Notes: generated by a model not told the origin, from the sequence alone. A stretch of 64,000 nucleotides of DNA from Sphingomonas sp. 7/4-4 (GCF_027941955.1 NZ_CP115960.1:4282001-4346000); one strand, 5' to 3'; counted from the stretch's first letter, positions 46,738-58,005 are shown. Program-made: numbers and translations.

Positions 46738-47774
46738 TCGACGGCCGCATCCTCGCCGACGCATTGCGCGATCCTGCAACGGCCTCAGGGCTCGACGCAG
46801 ACGGCTGGACCGCATTGCTCGCCATCGCCCGCGCCGAGCAACTGATCGGCACACTTGCCCACCGGCTGGAAGGTTTGCCGATGCCGCCCGCCGCCGCGCG
46901 CATTCTCGAGGACGCGCGCAGCTCGGCCGCGCAGGACCGAACCGCCGCGCTCTGGGAAGCCGAGATGGCGCGCCGCGCGCTCGCGTCCATGGGAATGCCG
47001 GTGATCCTGCTCAAGGGCACCGCTTATGCCGCGGCGGGCCTCGCCGCGGGCACCGGCCGTTCGATCGGCGATCTCGACATCCTCGTGCCCCGTGCGCGGC
47101 TCGATGAGGCGGAGGCCATGCTGCTCGCGGCGGGCTGGGAATGGGTGAAGCCCGATCCCTATGACGATGCTTATTATCGCCGCTGGATGCACGAGCTTCC
47201 GCCGCTGATCCATCGCGAGCGCGATCGGATGATCGACGTCCACCACACCATCCTGCCGCTCACTGCGCGCGTCACGCCCGATGCAGATGCGCTGATCGCC
47301 GACAGCGTCCTGCTGAAGAACGGCCTGCGCGTCCTGAGTCCCGCGGGCATGGTCTGCCATGCCGCAGCGCACCTCTTCGCGGACGGCGATCTTGCCGGAG
47401 GGTTGCGCAACCTCTGGGACATCGACCAACTTGTTCGCGAATTCTCCGAGCGTGACCCGGATTTTTGTTTGGACGTTTACGAGGAAAGCCATACGCACGG
47501 TTTGATGCCCGCGGTGATGCGAGCCTTTCGCCTTGCCGCTGCGCTCTATGACACCCCGGTGAAGGGCTATTCGAGCCCGATCAAGGTCACTCTCAAGCCC
47601 CAGCGCTCCGACAGGTTTTTCTTCCACCGCCTGCTCGCGCGCAACGCATGGGGACGCCCCACGCACAGGCTGACCCGGCTGGCTTTCTACCTACGGAGCC
47701 ATGCGATCCGGATGCCGCCGCACATGCTGGCAAAGCATTTATTCATTAAATCGCGCAAGAGCCGGTCAGTTTAA
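46734..47774 (+). CDS. Nucleotidyltransferase family protein (NTP_transf_5 type)
   Basis: 346 aa, ATG 46734 overlapping the kinase stop (ATGA). The family core shows PVILLKGTAYAAAGL, then GRSIGDLDILVPRARLDEAE with the paired Asp of nucleotidyltransferases (DLDIL) and later DVHHTIL. Usual partner of HprK-related kinases and PqqD-like proteins. The C-terminal LARNAWGRPTHRL region is basic. Likely transfers a nucleotide to, or cooperates on, the same substrate. Confidence 0.85.
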   Translation: MIDGRILADALRDPATASGLDADGWTALLAIARAEQLIGTLAHRLEGLPMPPAAARILEDARSSAAQDRTAALWEAEMARRALASMGMPVILLKGTAYAAAGLAAGTGRSIGDLDILVPRARLDEAEAMLLAAGWEWVKPDPYDDAYYRRWMHELPPLIHRERDRMIDVHHTILPLTARVTPDADALIADSVLLKNGLRVLSPAGMVCHAAAHLFADGDLAGGLRNLWDIDQLVREFSERDPDFCLDVYEESHTHGLMPAVMRAFRLAAALYDTPVKGYSSPIKVTLKPQRSDRFFFHRLLARNAWGRPTHRLTRLAFYLRSHAIRMPPHMLAKHLFIKSRKSRSV

Positions 47775-48131
47775 TTAAATCATTATTGATTTACTGGTCG
47801 GGTGCGGAAGTAATGAGTGCAAACTGATCGGCGTTATGTCTATTGCCCATGTCACTGTCTTGTGGCGATCGGCATAATTAGTAGTGGATAACAAGGAGGG
47901 CGGACGTTAGATCGTCCGGGTTGCTGTGATTTCCGAGACGCGAAGATGCAAGTAATTCATTGATATAAATGGATAACTTTGGTTATCGTAACTTCGAATG
48001 CCGGCAATCGGGGACAGGGCCGATTTTAGCGATTTGTTAACCTTTCTTATGTGAAGGTTAATCGCCACCGAAATAGGCGGGGCAAGACGTGGGGGCGCGG
48101 AAACGATGTAGTTCGGGCAGTGAGGCAGTTT
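47775..48131. other. A/T-rich intergenic stretch, no gene seen
   Basis: 357 bases, clearly lower in G+C than the surroundings, with no supportable reading frame, repeat or RNA gene. It probably holds the promoter of the small gene that follows (ttgttaacctttcttatg around 48035). Confidence 0.5.
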
Positions 48132-48441
48132 GTGATCGACGAAGCCACGCAGGCTCTGGAAAATGCCGACGCCAGGACGATCGTCGAGGCGCTGTGGTCG
48201 AGTTGGCCGATCGTCGTGACGTTGTGCGCCGCCGATGTCGCCATGGGCGACTCCCCGAGAGACACATCGATTTCATCAAGGCGCTTCAGGAGCTGGGGAT
48301 TCCGGCCTGATCACTTTCGAAGCATTCCTCGTCGGACCCGGCGGACCGCAGATGGTCGACGCCGCGCTCACTGCCCGCGGGCGCGCTTTGCTCGGGCCAG
48401 GAACGAACCCCGCCGAGACCGTCCGTCAGTTGGCGAGCTGA
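48132..48441 (+). CDS. Small conserved-looking hypothetical protein (two frameshifts)
   Basis: Two missing bases (one G near 48244-48246, one C near 48308-48309) split a continuous 103-residue protein. The pieces are IDEATQALENADARTIVEAL ... AADVAMG, then RLPERHIDFIKALQELGIPA, then LITFEAFLVGPGGPQMVDAA ... ETVRQLAS. Each join needs exactly one base and gives smooth sequence. GTG 48132 follows GAGG at good distance. Two helical halves, no signal or membrane segment. Not recognised. It converges on and overlaps the GAF-type gene by 16 bases. Confidence 0.5.
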
Positions 48442-48920
48442 GGCTGGCGGATCAGGTCCGCCACGATATCCGCCACCGTCCGCAATATCTTGAGATCATG
48501 TCCGTCGAACTGGCGCTGGCCGCGCTGGATCGCGACGATCCGGCCCAGCGGCGCACCGTCCAGGTCATGCAGCGGGACGCAGGCATAGGATTGGAAGCCG
48601 AGCGCACCGGCTTCGATCGGATCCGCGAGCTGCCAGAGCAAAGCTTCGGAGGTTTCCGCTGCGCCGCCCGCCATCAGCACGCCCGCAGTCTCGAGCCGTT
48701 CGGAAGCGCCGGTCGCGCGCTGCCGGGTCGCGTAATGGCGCAGGTCGATGATGGCGCCGTCGGCGACGAGTGTCAGTTGAATCAGTTCCGCGAGTCTCGC
48801 CGACGCGATCGGCGCGCCGGGTCGCAAGTCGGCAGCGGCCTCTCCTTGAGAGGCATATTCTGACCCCTTCAATGCGTCCCCCCGGTGCGACCCACGTTTT
48901 CTTCCCCGTATATGCTCCAC
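48426..48920 (-). CDS. GAF-domain-like protein
   Basis: Up to 164 aa. The C-terminal ~130 residues look like a GAF sensor fold (LADPIEAGALGFQSYACVPL, then GRIVAIQRGQRQFDGHDLKILRTVADIVADLI). The N-terminus is unsure: a TTG at 48827 after AAGGAGAGG would start it at RPGAPIASARL, giving 133 residues. Stand-alone GAF proteins often bind small ligands or regulate a partner, but none is seen here. Confidence 0.65.
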   Translation of the reverse strand: MEHIRGRKRGSHRGDALKGSEYASQGEAAADLRPGAPIASARLAELIQLTLVADGAIIDLRHYATRQRATGASERLETAGVLMAGGAAETSEALLWQLADPIEAGALGFQSYACVPLHDLDGAPLGRIVAIQRGQRQFDGHDLKILRTVADIVADLIRQPQLAN

Positions 48921-49021
48921 GTCCGATAGGGGAAAAGCAAGCGTCCGCGGAACTCAGGTTAAACACTGTTCGGGACTTTTCGGAACAGGCTGGAATCCAT
49001 CCTCGTCCGCAACCGGATAGT

Positions 49022-49810
49022 TCAGGCGCCATGATATCGGGCGGCAGGGCGGTCGCGCGAGCAGTTCTTCGCGACCAATGCTTCGGCGGCGGCATAATTG
49101 TCCCAGTCGCGGATCTCGGGAAGCGAGGGGATGCACACCGGCTCGTCCATTTCGAGCGCGCGCAGCGAAGCGACCACCAGATCGTCGGCCTGCATCACGC
49201 GTTCGGGCGGGAAATTGGCGAGGTCGTTGCCGGCGACTTCGTGGAAATCGGTGGCGATCACGCCGGGGACGAGCAACTGGACGCGGACGCCGGTGCCTGC
49301 CGCTTCGACCTGCATGTGGCGCGTGAACGCCATCACATAGTTCTTGGACGCGCCATATCCCGCATTGCCCGGCATCTGCATGAACACCGTGCCCGAGGCG
49401 ATGTTGATGATCGTGCCGCGTCCGGCGGCGGCCATCGCCTTCATCGCCGCGGCGGAAAGCCGGCTGAGCGCGAATATGTTGACGCGGAGCATCGCATCGA
49501 GCGCGTCGGGGTCGAGTTCCGCCACTCGGCCGCGCGTGGCATATCCCGCATTGTTGATCAGCATGTCGACGCCGCCTACCGCGATCCGCGCGGCCACCGC
49601 CGCCGCGCCTGCATCGCTGCCCAGATCGGCGGCGAGCACTTCGACATCGGCCTGGGTCGCGGCGCCCAGTTCCTCGGCCAGCGCGCGCAGCCTGTCCTCG
49701 CGCCGCGCGACGATCACCAGGTCGTGGCCGGTGCGCGCCAGATGCTCGGCGAAATTGCGGCCGATGCCGGCGGACGCGCCGGTGACCAAAGCGCGGGGGC
49801 GAGTCGTCAT
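49022..49810 (-). CDS. Short-chain dehydrogenase/reductase
   Basis: 262 aa classical SDR. Cofactor motif VTGASAGIGRNFAEHLA, with basic VARRED after strand 2 suggesting NADP. NNAGYATRG, and Tyr-Lys catalytic pair in GYGASKNYVMAF. PGVIATDFH follows. Substrate unknown. Not obviously in an operon with gph, 29 bases upstream. Confidence 0.9.
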   Translation of the reverse strand: MTTRPRALVTGASAGIGRNFAEHLARTGHDLVIVARREDRLRALAEELGAATQADVEVLAADLGSDAGAAAVAARIAVGGVDMLINNAGYATRGRVAELDPDALDAMLRVNIFALSRLSAAAMKAMAAAGRGTIINIASGTVFMQMPGNAGYGASKNYVMAFTRHMQVEAAGTGVRVQLLVPGVIATDFHEVAGNDLANFPPERVMQADDLVVASLRALEMDEPVCIPSLPEIRDWDNYAAAEALVAKNCSRDRPAARYHGA

Positions 49811-49839
49811 GGTTCAGTCTCCTGGGATGGGGTGCAGGA

Positions 49840-50525
49840 TCATATAGGGTGTGCCGCGCCGAGCTTCTCCAGCGCCGGCACCAATTCGTCGAAATGATCG
49901 ATCACTGCGTCCGCCGCCAGTTCCTCGATCGGTTGCATCAGGAAGCCGAAGCTGACCGCGACAGAGGGATTCCGGCATTCCTCGCCGCCTGGATGTCGAA
50001 GATCGAGATCGCCGACGAACGCCGCGCGCCCGCCGCCGCAGCGCCGGATCATTTCGCGGATTCCTTCGGGGAGGGCTTGCGGTTGTCCGGCCCCATCGTG
50101 TCGCCGCCGATCACGCAGGCGAAGCGATGATCGAGCGCCAGTTCGGCGACCAGCTTCACGGCGAGGCTCTCGGACTTGTTGGTGACGATCGCGAGCTTCA
50201 CGCCGCGTGCCTCGAGCGTGTCCATCGCTTCGATGAGTCCCGGAAAGGCGTAGGTGCCCCGGGTAAGATTGTCGCCGTAGAAGGCGAGCAGCTCGGGATA
50301 CGTGCGCTCCAGCACCTCGGGATCGCACCCGCCCGAAGCCTCGAGCCCCTGCTGGAGCATGTGTTTCCCGCCGCGCCCGATCATCGGCTTTACCGTCTCG
50401 ACACTGAGCGGCGGGCGGCCGAGCAGCCCGAGCGCGTGGTTCACTGCGTCGGTGAGGTCCACGCTCGTATCGAACAGCGTGCCGTCGAGATCGAATCCGA
50501 CAATGTCGAAGGGGAAGTCGGCCAT
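49840..50525 (-). CDS. gph: Phosphoglycolate phosphatase, HAD family (three frameshifts)
   Basis: 228 aa after correction. Motif I FDLDGTLFDTSVDL with both Asp, cap helices, motif II VTNKSES, and after corrections motif IV GDSIFDIQAARNAGIPSVAV. Breaks: one C missing in 50068-50071 (KPSP to EGIREMIR), one extra base near 50003-50010, one C missing at 49966-49968. The first two leave motif IV in the wrong frame, which would destroy the enzyme if real. Removes 2-phosphoglycolate made in DNA repair; in this genome it could also take glycolate-related products. Confidence 0.85.
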
Positions 50526-50601
50526 ATGCGGCGCCTGCTGCCAGCAACGCTATGGAATTGGCAAGCTTCTCATGGCAGGGGAGGCTCTTCCGGAGGGTAT
50601 C

Positions 50602-51956
50602 ATGACAGCGCCGATAGCCGCGATCATCCTTGCTGCGGGCAAGGGCACGCGGATGAAATCCGATACGCACAAGGTGCTTCACCCGCTCGCCGGGCGGCCC
50701 ATGCTGCTGCACCTGATCGACAGCGTCGATGCGCTCGATCCGGCGCGCACCATCGTGGTGGTCGGCGCCGGACGCGAGCAGGTCGAGGCGGCCGTCCAGC
50801 CGCTCGGCGCCGAGACGGTCCAGCAGGCCGAACAGCTCGGCACCGGCCATGCGGTACGGATGGCGGAAGATGCGCTCGCCGGGTTCGCAGGCGATGTGCT
50901 GATCCTTTATGGCGACGTTCCCCTGGTCTCGACCGCGACGATGCGGCGGATGCTCGAGCGGCTGCACGGCGCCGATGCGCCCGCGGCAGTGGTGCTCGGC
51001 TTCCGCCCGTTCGATCCCGGCGCCTATGGCCGCGTGATCGCGGACGGGCAGGGGCACATCGTCAAGATGGTCGAGTTCAAGGATGCGAGCGCCGAGGAAC
51101 GTGCCGAGACCCTGTGCAATTCGGGGCTGATGGCAGTGGGCGCGAAGGATCTGTTCGCGTTGCTCGCGCAGGTCACCAACGCCAATGCCGCGGGCGAATA
51201 TTACCTTCCCGACATCGTGATGCTCGCCGCCGCCGCGGGCCGCCATTCGGCGGTGATCGAGACCGACGCGCACGAAGTCACCGGCGTGAACAGCCGCGGT
51301 GAACTCGCCGGGCTCGAGGCCGAATGGCAGCAGGCGCGGCGCGCGCGGGCGATGGCCGACGGCGCAACCCTGGTGGCGCCCGAGACGGTGTGGTTCGCGC
51401 ACGACACGAAGCTCGGCCGCGACGTACTGATCGAACCGAACGTGTTCTTCGGGCCCGGCGTCGAGGTCGCCGATCGCGTCACCATCCACGGTTTCAGCCA
51501 TATCGAGGGCGCGAACATCGCCAGCGGGGCGAGCGTCGGTCCCTATGCCCGGCTGCGGCCGGGCACGGTGCTGGCGAGGGCGCCAAGGTCGGCAATTTCG
51601 TCGAGACCAAGAAGGCGGTGCTCGGCAAGGGCGCCAAGGCCAATCATCTGACCTATCTCGGCGATGCCGATGTCGGGGCCGGTGCGAATATCGGCGCGGG
51701 CACGATCACCTGCAATTACGACGGCTTCTTCAAATATCGTACGAGCATCGGCGAAGGCGCGTTCATCGGCTCGAACAGCGCATTGGTCGCGCCGGTCGCG
51801 ATCGGCAAGGACGCCACGGTGGGTGCGGGATCGGTGGTGACGCAGGACGTCGAGGCCGGCGCGCTCGCGCTCGCGCGCGCCCGGCAGGAGGCGCGGCCCG
51901 GCTGGGGCACGCGCTTCCGGGAAATGATGAAGGCCAGAAAGGCTGCGAAACCATGA
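50602..51956 (+). CDS. glmU: Bifunctional UDP-N-acetylglucosamine pyrophosphorylase / glucosamine-1-phosphate N-acetyltransferase (one frameshift)
   Basis: Makes UDP-GlcNAc for peptidoglycan and LPS. 451 aa after correction. N-terminal uridyltransferase motif ILAAGKGTRMKSD and LYGDVPL; the C-terminal left-handed beta-helix has VGNFVETKKAVLGKGAKANH and AGTITCNYDGF with the acetyltransferase residues. One G is missing at 51573-51574, joining LRPGTVL to GEGAKVGNF. ATG 50602 after GGAGGG. The gene is essential in bacteria generally, so the break must be an error. Confidence 0.96.
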
Positions 51957-52264
51957 GCGACCGCTACGCCGGCAAGCCGTTCCTCCGGCTGCTCGAAAGC
52001 TATATCCTCGATGCGATCGGCCATCTCGATCCGGCGGCCGATGCGTCGCTGCGCGCGATGGAGCCGCAATATCGCGAGATGTTCGGCGCTACCGGCAGCT
52101 GGCGCGAGATCGTGGTCGGGCGGATGCAGTTTCCGGACGGCATGCAGGGCGCCATCCGGGAGGTCTGGCAATCGGGCCGCGTCCGGTTCCAGCAGGCGAA
52201 CGGGCGCGAGCCCGATCCGATGGAATTCACTCGGGTTTTCGTGGACACCAAATTTCCGCACTGA
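51953..52264 (+). CDS. Conserved hypothetical protein between glmU and glmS
   Basis: 103 aa, ATGA overlap with glmU and 21 bases before glmS. Mainly helical (FLRLLESYILDAIGHLDPAA; MQGAIREVWQSGRVRFQQAN), soluble, no known motif. Operon position suggests a link to amino-sugar supply, but no function can be assigned. Confidence 0.8.
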   Translation: MSDRYAGKPFLRLLESYILDAIGHLDPAADASLRAMEPQYREMFGATGSWREIVVGRMQFPDGMQGAIREVWQSGRVRFQQANGREPDPMEFTRVFVDTKFPH

Positions 52265-52285
52265 TCGCGGCAGGGGATAAGTTCG

Positions 52286-54108
<1,823 letters not shown>

Positions 54109-54194
54109 AAGGCCGTCGCCCGGCGATATGCTACTCTGGTGGCGAGGGATACGAAGTTTAGTGGGTTGTGGGTCGTCGAGCAGACGGAGCCGCC

Positions 54195-54566
54195 ATGGGC
54201 AAAATGATGAGAAGCATTCTTCGGTGTGGCTTGATCATGGCATTTGCTTTGTCGAGCGGATGCGGGCGTCACGATGTTAGCTCCCTGGAATTTGCCAATC
54301 GCTCGTCCCACATTTTGACGAACGTCTTCGTAAAAGACCCCCGGAGGGAATGGATACTTGGTGATATCCAGCCGGGAGGCACGTTGAAATTTGCCGGCAT
54401 TCTCGACGGAGAGGGGCAGGCATCTGTTCATTGGATTGAGGAGGGCCAACGCTATTCGGCAGACCTTTGTTATTACTCAAGAAGATTTCCCGCCAAGGGG
54501 AGAGTTATGATCGGCAAGGGGATAGCGAAGTACGATTGCAGTAACGAGGTTTCGCGTCGAATTTAA
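54195..54566 (+). CDS. Possible secreted or lipoprotein, A/T-rich gene
   Basis: 123 aa from ATG 54195. Signal-like start MMRSILRCGLIMAFALSSGC; the lipobox is weak because Ser, not Leu, is at -3. The mature part reads SLEFANRSSHILTNVFV, then GDIQPGGTLKFAGIL, a beta pattern. Codon use is visibly less G/C-rich than in glmS and the kinase on either side, which points to recent acquisition. Function unknown. Confidence 0.6.
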   Translation: MGKMMRSILRCGLIMAFALSSGCGRHDVSSLEFANRSSHILTNVFVKDPRREWILGDIQPGGTLKFAGILDGEGQASVHWIEEGQRYSADLCYYSRRFPAKGRVMIGKGIAKYDCSNEVSRRI

Positions 54567-54920
54567 CTACCCCAGCAACGCCTTCAGCGCCGCATCGATA
54601 TCCGCTTCGCGATAGGGCTTCTCGATCAACGGCAATGTCTCGAAACCCTCGGGCAGGGTGCCGTAGCCGCTGGCGAAGGCGAAGGGCACGCCGCGCCGGC
54701 GCAGCGCCTCGGCGATCGGCGTGCTGCGTTCGCCGCCCAGATTGATGTCGAGGATCGCGGCGCCCAGCAGCTCGTTCTCGGCGAGGACAAGCCCCTCGGC
54801 CAGCCGCGCGACCGGGCCCACCGTCTCACAGCCGAGCCCGTCCAATATGTCCTCGAGGCACATCGCCACCACCGGCTCGTCCTCGACAACGAGCACGCGG
54901 AGCGCAGCATAGCCGCTCAT
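54567..54920 (-). CDS. Single-domain response regulator
   Basis: 117 aa, receiver only. Acidic pocket VVEDEPVVA, phospho-acceptor Asp in AAILDINLGGERS, conserved Lys in LIEKPYREAD. No output domain. Its ATG overlaps the kinase stop, so it is the likely direct partner of the HWE kinase. Confidence 0.92.
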   Translation of the reverse strand: MSGYAALRVLVVEDEPVVAMCLEDILDGLGCETVGPVARLAEGLVLAENELLGAAILDINLGGERSTPIAEALRRRGVPFAFASGYGTLPEGFETLPLIEKPYREADIDAALKALLG

Positions 54921-57061
54921 TCGGCGCCCTCGGGCAAGGGCGCCTCGACGGTGCAGACCAGGCCTTCGGGCCGGAAGTCGATCTCGACCGTGCCGCCGAA
55001 CTCCGCCGCCAGCCCGCGCTCGATCATCCGCGTGCCGAAGCCGCGCCGCGCGGGGACTTCGACCCTGGGGCCGCCACGCTCCTCCCACACCAGCGACAGC
55101 CGCGCGGCGTGATCGCGCTCCACCCGTGCCCAGCGGATCGCCACGCGCCCCTCCGGCTGCGACAGCGCCCCGTGCTTGACGGCATTGGTGGCGAGTTCGT
55201 GGATTGCCAGGGCGAGGGTGATCGCGGTCTTGGGCAGGATCGGGAGATCGGGTCCGTCGAGCTCGAAGCGCGCGGCATCGCCATGCGGGGCGACGGCATC
55301 GCCGATGATCTGCGCCATCGATACCGCGCCCCAATGCTCGCGGGTGAGCAGGTTGTGCGCTTCGGAAAGCGCGGCGAGCCGGCCCTCGAAGGCGGCGCGC
55401 GCGGCGGTCGGATCGGCACCGGGCTTGAAGCTCTGCTGGGCGACGCCCTGGACGATCGCCAGCATGTTCTTCACGCGGTGGTTGAGTTCGTCGACCAGCA
55501 GCCGGAGATGCGTCTCGGCACGCTTGGCCTCGGTCATGTCGCGGCCGATCGCGTGGAGCGCCGTCGGCTTGCCCTCGGTGTCGGTGGTCAGCTGGGAATT
55601 GATCTCCCAGATCAGCGGACGGCCGTCGCGCGCGCGGACCGCGATGGTCAGCCGGGTGCTCCCGCCTTCGCGCATCTTCTGATCGAACGCTTCCAGCGCG
55701 ATCGCGAGCTGGTCGGGATCCATGAAGTCGCCGATCGACGCGCCGATCAGTTCCTCCTCGGCATAGCCGAGCGCCTCGATCACGGCCGGGTTCACCGAAG
55801 TGATCTTCTGGTCCAACGTGGTGGTGATCAGGAAGTCGTTCGCCTGTTCGAAGATCGTCCGGAAGCGCGCCTCGCTTTCGCGGAGCTCGGCCTCGGCGCG
55901 TTTGCGGTCGGTGATGTCGAACGATACGCCGACGAAGCGGCTCGGCCTCTTGTCCTCGTAATCGATGCGGCTGCCATGGCTCTGCAGCCAGCGTTCCTCT
56001 CCATTGTCGGCGCGCAGGACGCGATATTCGATCGTATAGGGCGTGCCCGTCCTGAAACACCGTTGTGCCGCGGAACGCACCATCTCGCGATCCTCCGGAT
56101 GCACGCGCTCGAGCCATGCGTCGAAGCCGGCGCGGCTGTCGGCGCGCCGTTCCATGCCGAGCAGGTCGAAGCGGTTGGGCGACCATTCGCCCTGCATCGT
56201 CTCCAGATCGAGTTCCCAGCTCGCCATGCCCGCGCTTTCGGTGGCGAGGCGGAGGCTCTCCTCGCTCTTGCGCAGCCGTGCTTCGGCGGCGCGGCGCCCG
56301 GTGACGTCGAGCGTCACCGCCAGCACGCCGAACGGCTCGCCTTCGGGCCGGCGGATCACCGATACCGAATTGTTGACCCAGACCACGCCGCCGTTCTTGC
56401 GGACATAACGTTTCTCATGGGCATAAGGCGTGCCTTCGCGCACCGTCCGTTCGAACAGCTGCGCATTGGTGCCGCGGTCGTCAGGATGGGTGATGTCGAG
56501 CATCCGCATGCCCATCAGCTCCTCGCGGCTCCAGCCGGCGATCTCGCAGAAGCGATCGTTGACCAAAGTGAACCGGCCTTCCATGTCGACCTGGCTGAAG
56601 CCGGCGGTCGACTGGCTGATGAAGGCGGAGAGCTGGGCCTCGCGCTCGCGGAGCGACAATTCGGCTTCCTTCGCTTCGGTCACGTCATGCGCGACGCCGA
56701 TGAAGCCGATGTGCCGCCCCTGCGCATCGCGCCGCGGAGAGGAGGTGGAATGGAGCCAGCGCCATTCGCCCTTGAAGTTGCGATAGCGGCCTTCGAGATC
56801 GAAGGTCTCGAGGCGCGCCTCGCCGGCGATCGACTGCTGCAGGATTTGCGCTGCGTCGTCTGGATGAATGATGGTCCGCCAGTCGAAGCGGAGCGCCTCG
56901 TCATAGGAGACGTTGAGGAACTCGACATACGCGCGGTTGACGAAGCTGCGCGTGCGATCGAGCCGCGTGACCCACACCGCCACCGGCGCGCTGTCCGCGA
57001 TCATGCGAAACTCGTCCTCGCCTACGGGAAGCGGTTCGTGCCCGGGCCCGGCTTCGGTCAT
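54917..57061 (-). CDS. Multi-PAS histidine kinase, HWE family
   Basis: 714 aa, soluble. Four PAS/PAC units in tandem (about residues 15-130, 140-255, 265-385, 400-515; PAC marks GFIGVAHDVTEAKEAE, GVLAVTLDVTGRRAAE, GVSFDITDRKRAE, AIGRDMTEAKRAE). The HWE-type H-box ELNHRVKNMLAIVQGVAQQS and N-box IHELATNAVKHGALS follow. No membrane segment, so it senses an internal signal such as redox, light or a ligand; no chromophore Cys motif is evident. ATG 57061 chosen, frame open upstream. Confidence 0.93.
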   Translation of the reverse strand: MTEAGPGHEPLPVGEDEFRMIADSAPVAVWVTRLDRTRSFVNRAYVEFLNVSYDEALRFDWRTIIHPDDAAQILQQSIAGEARLETFDLEGRYRNFKGEWRWLHSTSSPRRDAQGRHIGFIGVAHDVTEAKEAELSLREREAQLSAFISQSTAGFSQVDMEGRFTLVNDRFCEIAGWSREELMGMRMLDITHPDDRGTNAQLFERTVREGTPYAHEKRYVRKNGGVVWVNNSVSVIRRPEGEPFGVLAVTLDVTGRRAAEARLRKSEESLRLATESAGMASWELDLETMQGEWSPNRFDLLGMERRADSRAGFDAWLERVHPEDREMVRSAAQRCFRTGTPYTIEYRVLRADNGEERWLQSHGSRIDYEDKRPSRFVGVSFDITDRKRAEAELRESEARFRTIFEQANDFLITTTLDQKITSVNPAVIEALGYAEEELIGASIGDFMDPDQLAIALEAFDQKMREGGSTRLTIAVRARDGRPLIWEINSQLTTDTEGKPTALHAIGRDMTEAKRAETHLRLLVDELNHRVKNMLAIVQGVAQQSFKPGADPTAARAAFEGRLAALSEAHNLLTREHWGAVSMAQIIGDAVAPHGDAARFELDGPDLPILPKTAITLALAIHELATNAVKHGALSQPEGRVAIRWARVERDHAARLSLVWEERGGPRVEVPARRGFGTRMIERGLAAEFGGTVEIDFRPEGLVCTVEAPLPEGAE

Positions 57062-57132
57062 TACGCGGTACGCACCCCCGAATGCATGCTTTGCATTCCT
57101 AGACCTAACGTCTGGAGAATCAATTGAAAGGC

Positions 57133-58005
57133 TTAGCCGCGCGGCATCGCCAGCACGGCCTGCGCGCGCTTCAGGTGCGGCATGTCGAGCATCGCGCCGT
57201 CCAGTCCGATCGTGCCAGCCCCCGGGTTCGCCGCGAACGCCGCGACGATCCGCTCGGCGCGTTCCAGCTCGCTTTCGGAAGGCGAGAAGGCGCGGTTGAT
57301 CACCGGAACCTGATCGGGATGGATCGCCATCATGCCCCGAAAACCCGCGCGGCGCGCCTTGGCGGCGACCTTGGCCAGCCCGTCGAGATCGCGGAAATCG
57401 CCATGGATCGTCTCGATCGGAGTCACGCTCGCAGCCGCGGCACCCGCCAGCGCCAATGCCCGGAAGAGCTGATAAGGGAAGTCGTATTCGCCATTCTCGT
57501 CGCGGTTGTCGGTCGCGCCGAGCGCAGTCGCGCTGTCCTCGGCACCCCAGGTGAGCGCGGCAAGGCGCGGGCAACCGGCATAGTCGCCGAGACCGAACAG
57601 GGCTGGCGCGGTCTCGGTCGCGACCACGATGGTGCGGATCGCGCCCGCCGCGTGCCCTGCCGCCGCTTCCAGCGCGCTCAGATAATGATGAAGCCGGTCC
57701 GCCTCGGCGCGCGTCGCCTTGGGCAGCATGATCCCGTCGGGACGATGGGGCACCACCGCGGCCAGATCGGCGAGCGCGTGTTCGGTGTCGAGCGGATTGA
57801 TCCGCACCCATTGCGGCTGCGCGCGCGGGGCGGTGCGCAGATGCTCGGCGACCAGCCGGCGCGCGTCAGCCTTGTTCGCGGGGGCAACCGCATCTTCGAG
57901 ATCGAGCAGCACGAGATCGGCGCCGCTCGCGCCGGCCTTGGCCAGCTTCCGCTCGGAATCGCCGGGCGCGAAGAGCAGGGAGCGTGCGATCAGCGGTTCG
58001 GCCAT
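57133..58005 (-). CDS. HpcH/HpaI aldolase / citrate lyase beta-like (CitE) protein
   Basis: 290 aa. CitE fold markers: SLLFAPGDSERKLAKA, LDLEDAVAPANKADAR with the metal-binding Glu-Asp, and LTWGAEDSATALGA. Family members cleave malyl-CoA, citryl-CoA or citramalyl-CoA, or hydrolyse malyl-CoA thioesters. No acyl-carrier or citrate lyase partners are present, so a CoA-type lyase is likelier than true citrate lyase. The product cannot be fixed from sequence. Confidence 0.85.
   Translation of the reverse strand: MAEPLIARSLLFAPGDSERKLAKAGASGADLVLLDLEDAVAPANKADARRLVAEHLRTAPRAQPQWVRINPLDTEHALADLAAVVPHRPDGIMLPKATRAEADRLHHYLSALEAAAGHAAGAIRTIVVATETAPALFGLGDYAGCPRLAALTWGAEDSATALGATDNRDENGEYDFPYQLFRALALAGAAAASVTPIETIHGDFRDLDGLAKVAAKARRAGFRGMMAIHPDQVPVINRAFSPSESELERAERIVAAFAANPGAGTIGLDGAMLDMPHLKRAQAVLAMPRG

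Noticed and set aside
52265..52285. glmS riboswitch/ribozyme
   Set aside because: Only 21 bases separate the previous gene from glmS, too short for the ribozyme, which is also not typical of alphaproteobacteria.
55109..57127. A 672-residue open frame opposite the PAS histidine kinase
   Set aside because: Antisense shadow; the kinase on the other strand has four PAS units and all catalytic boxes.
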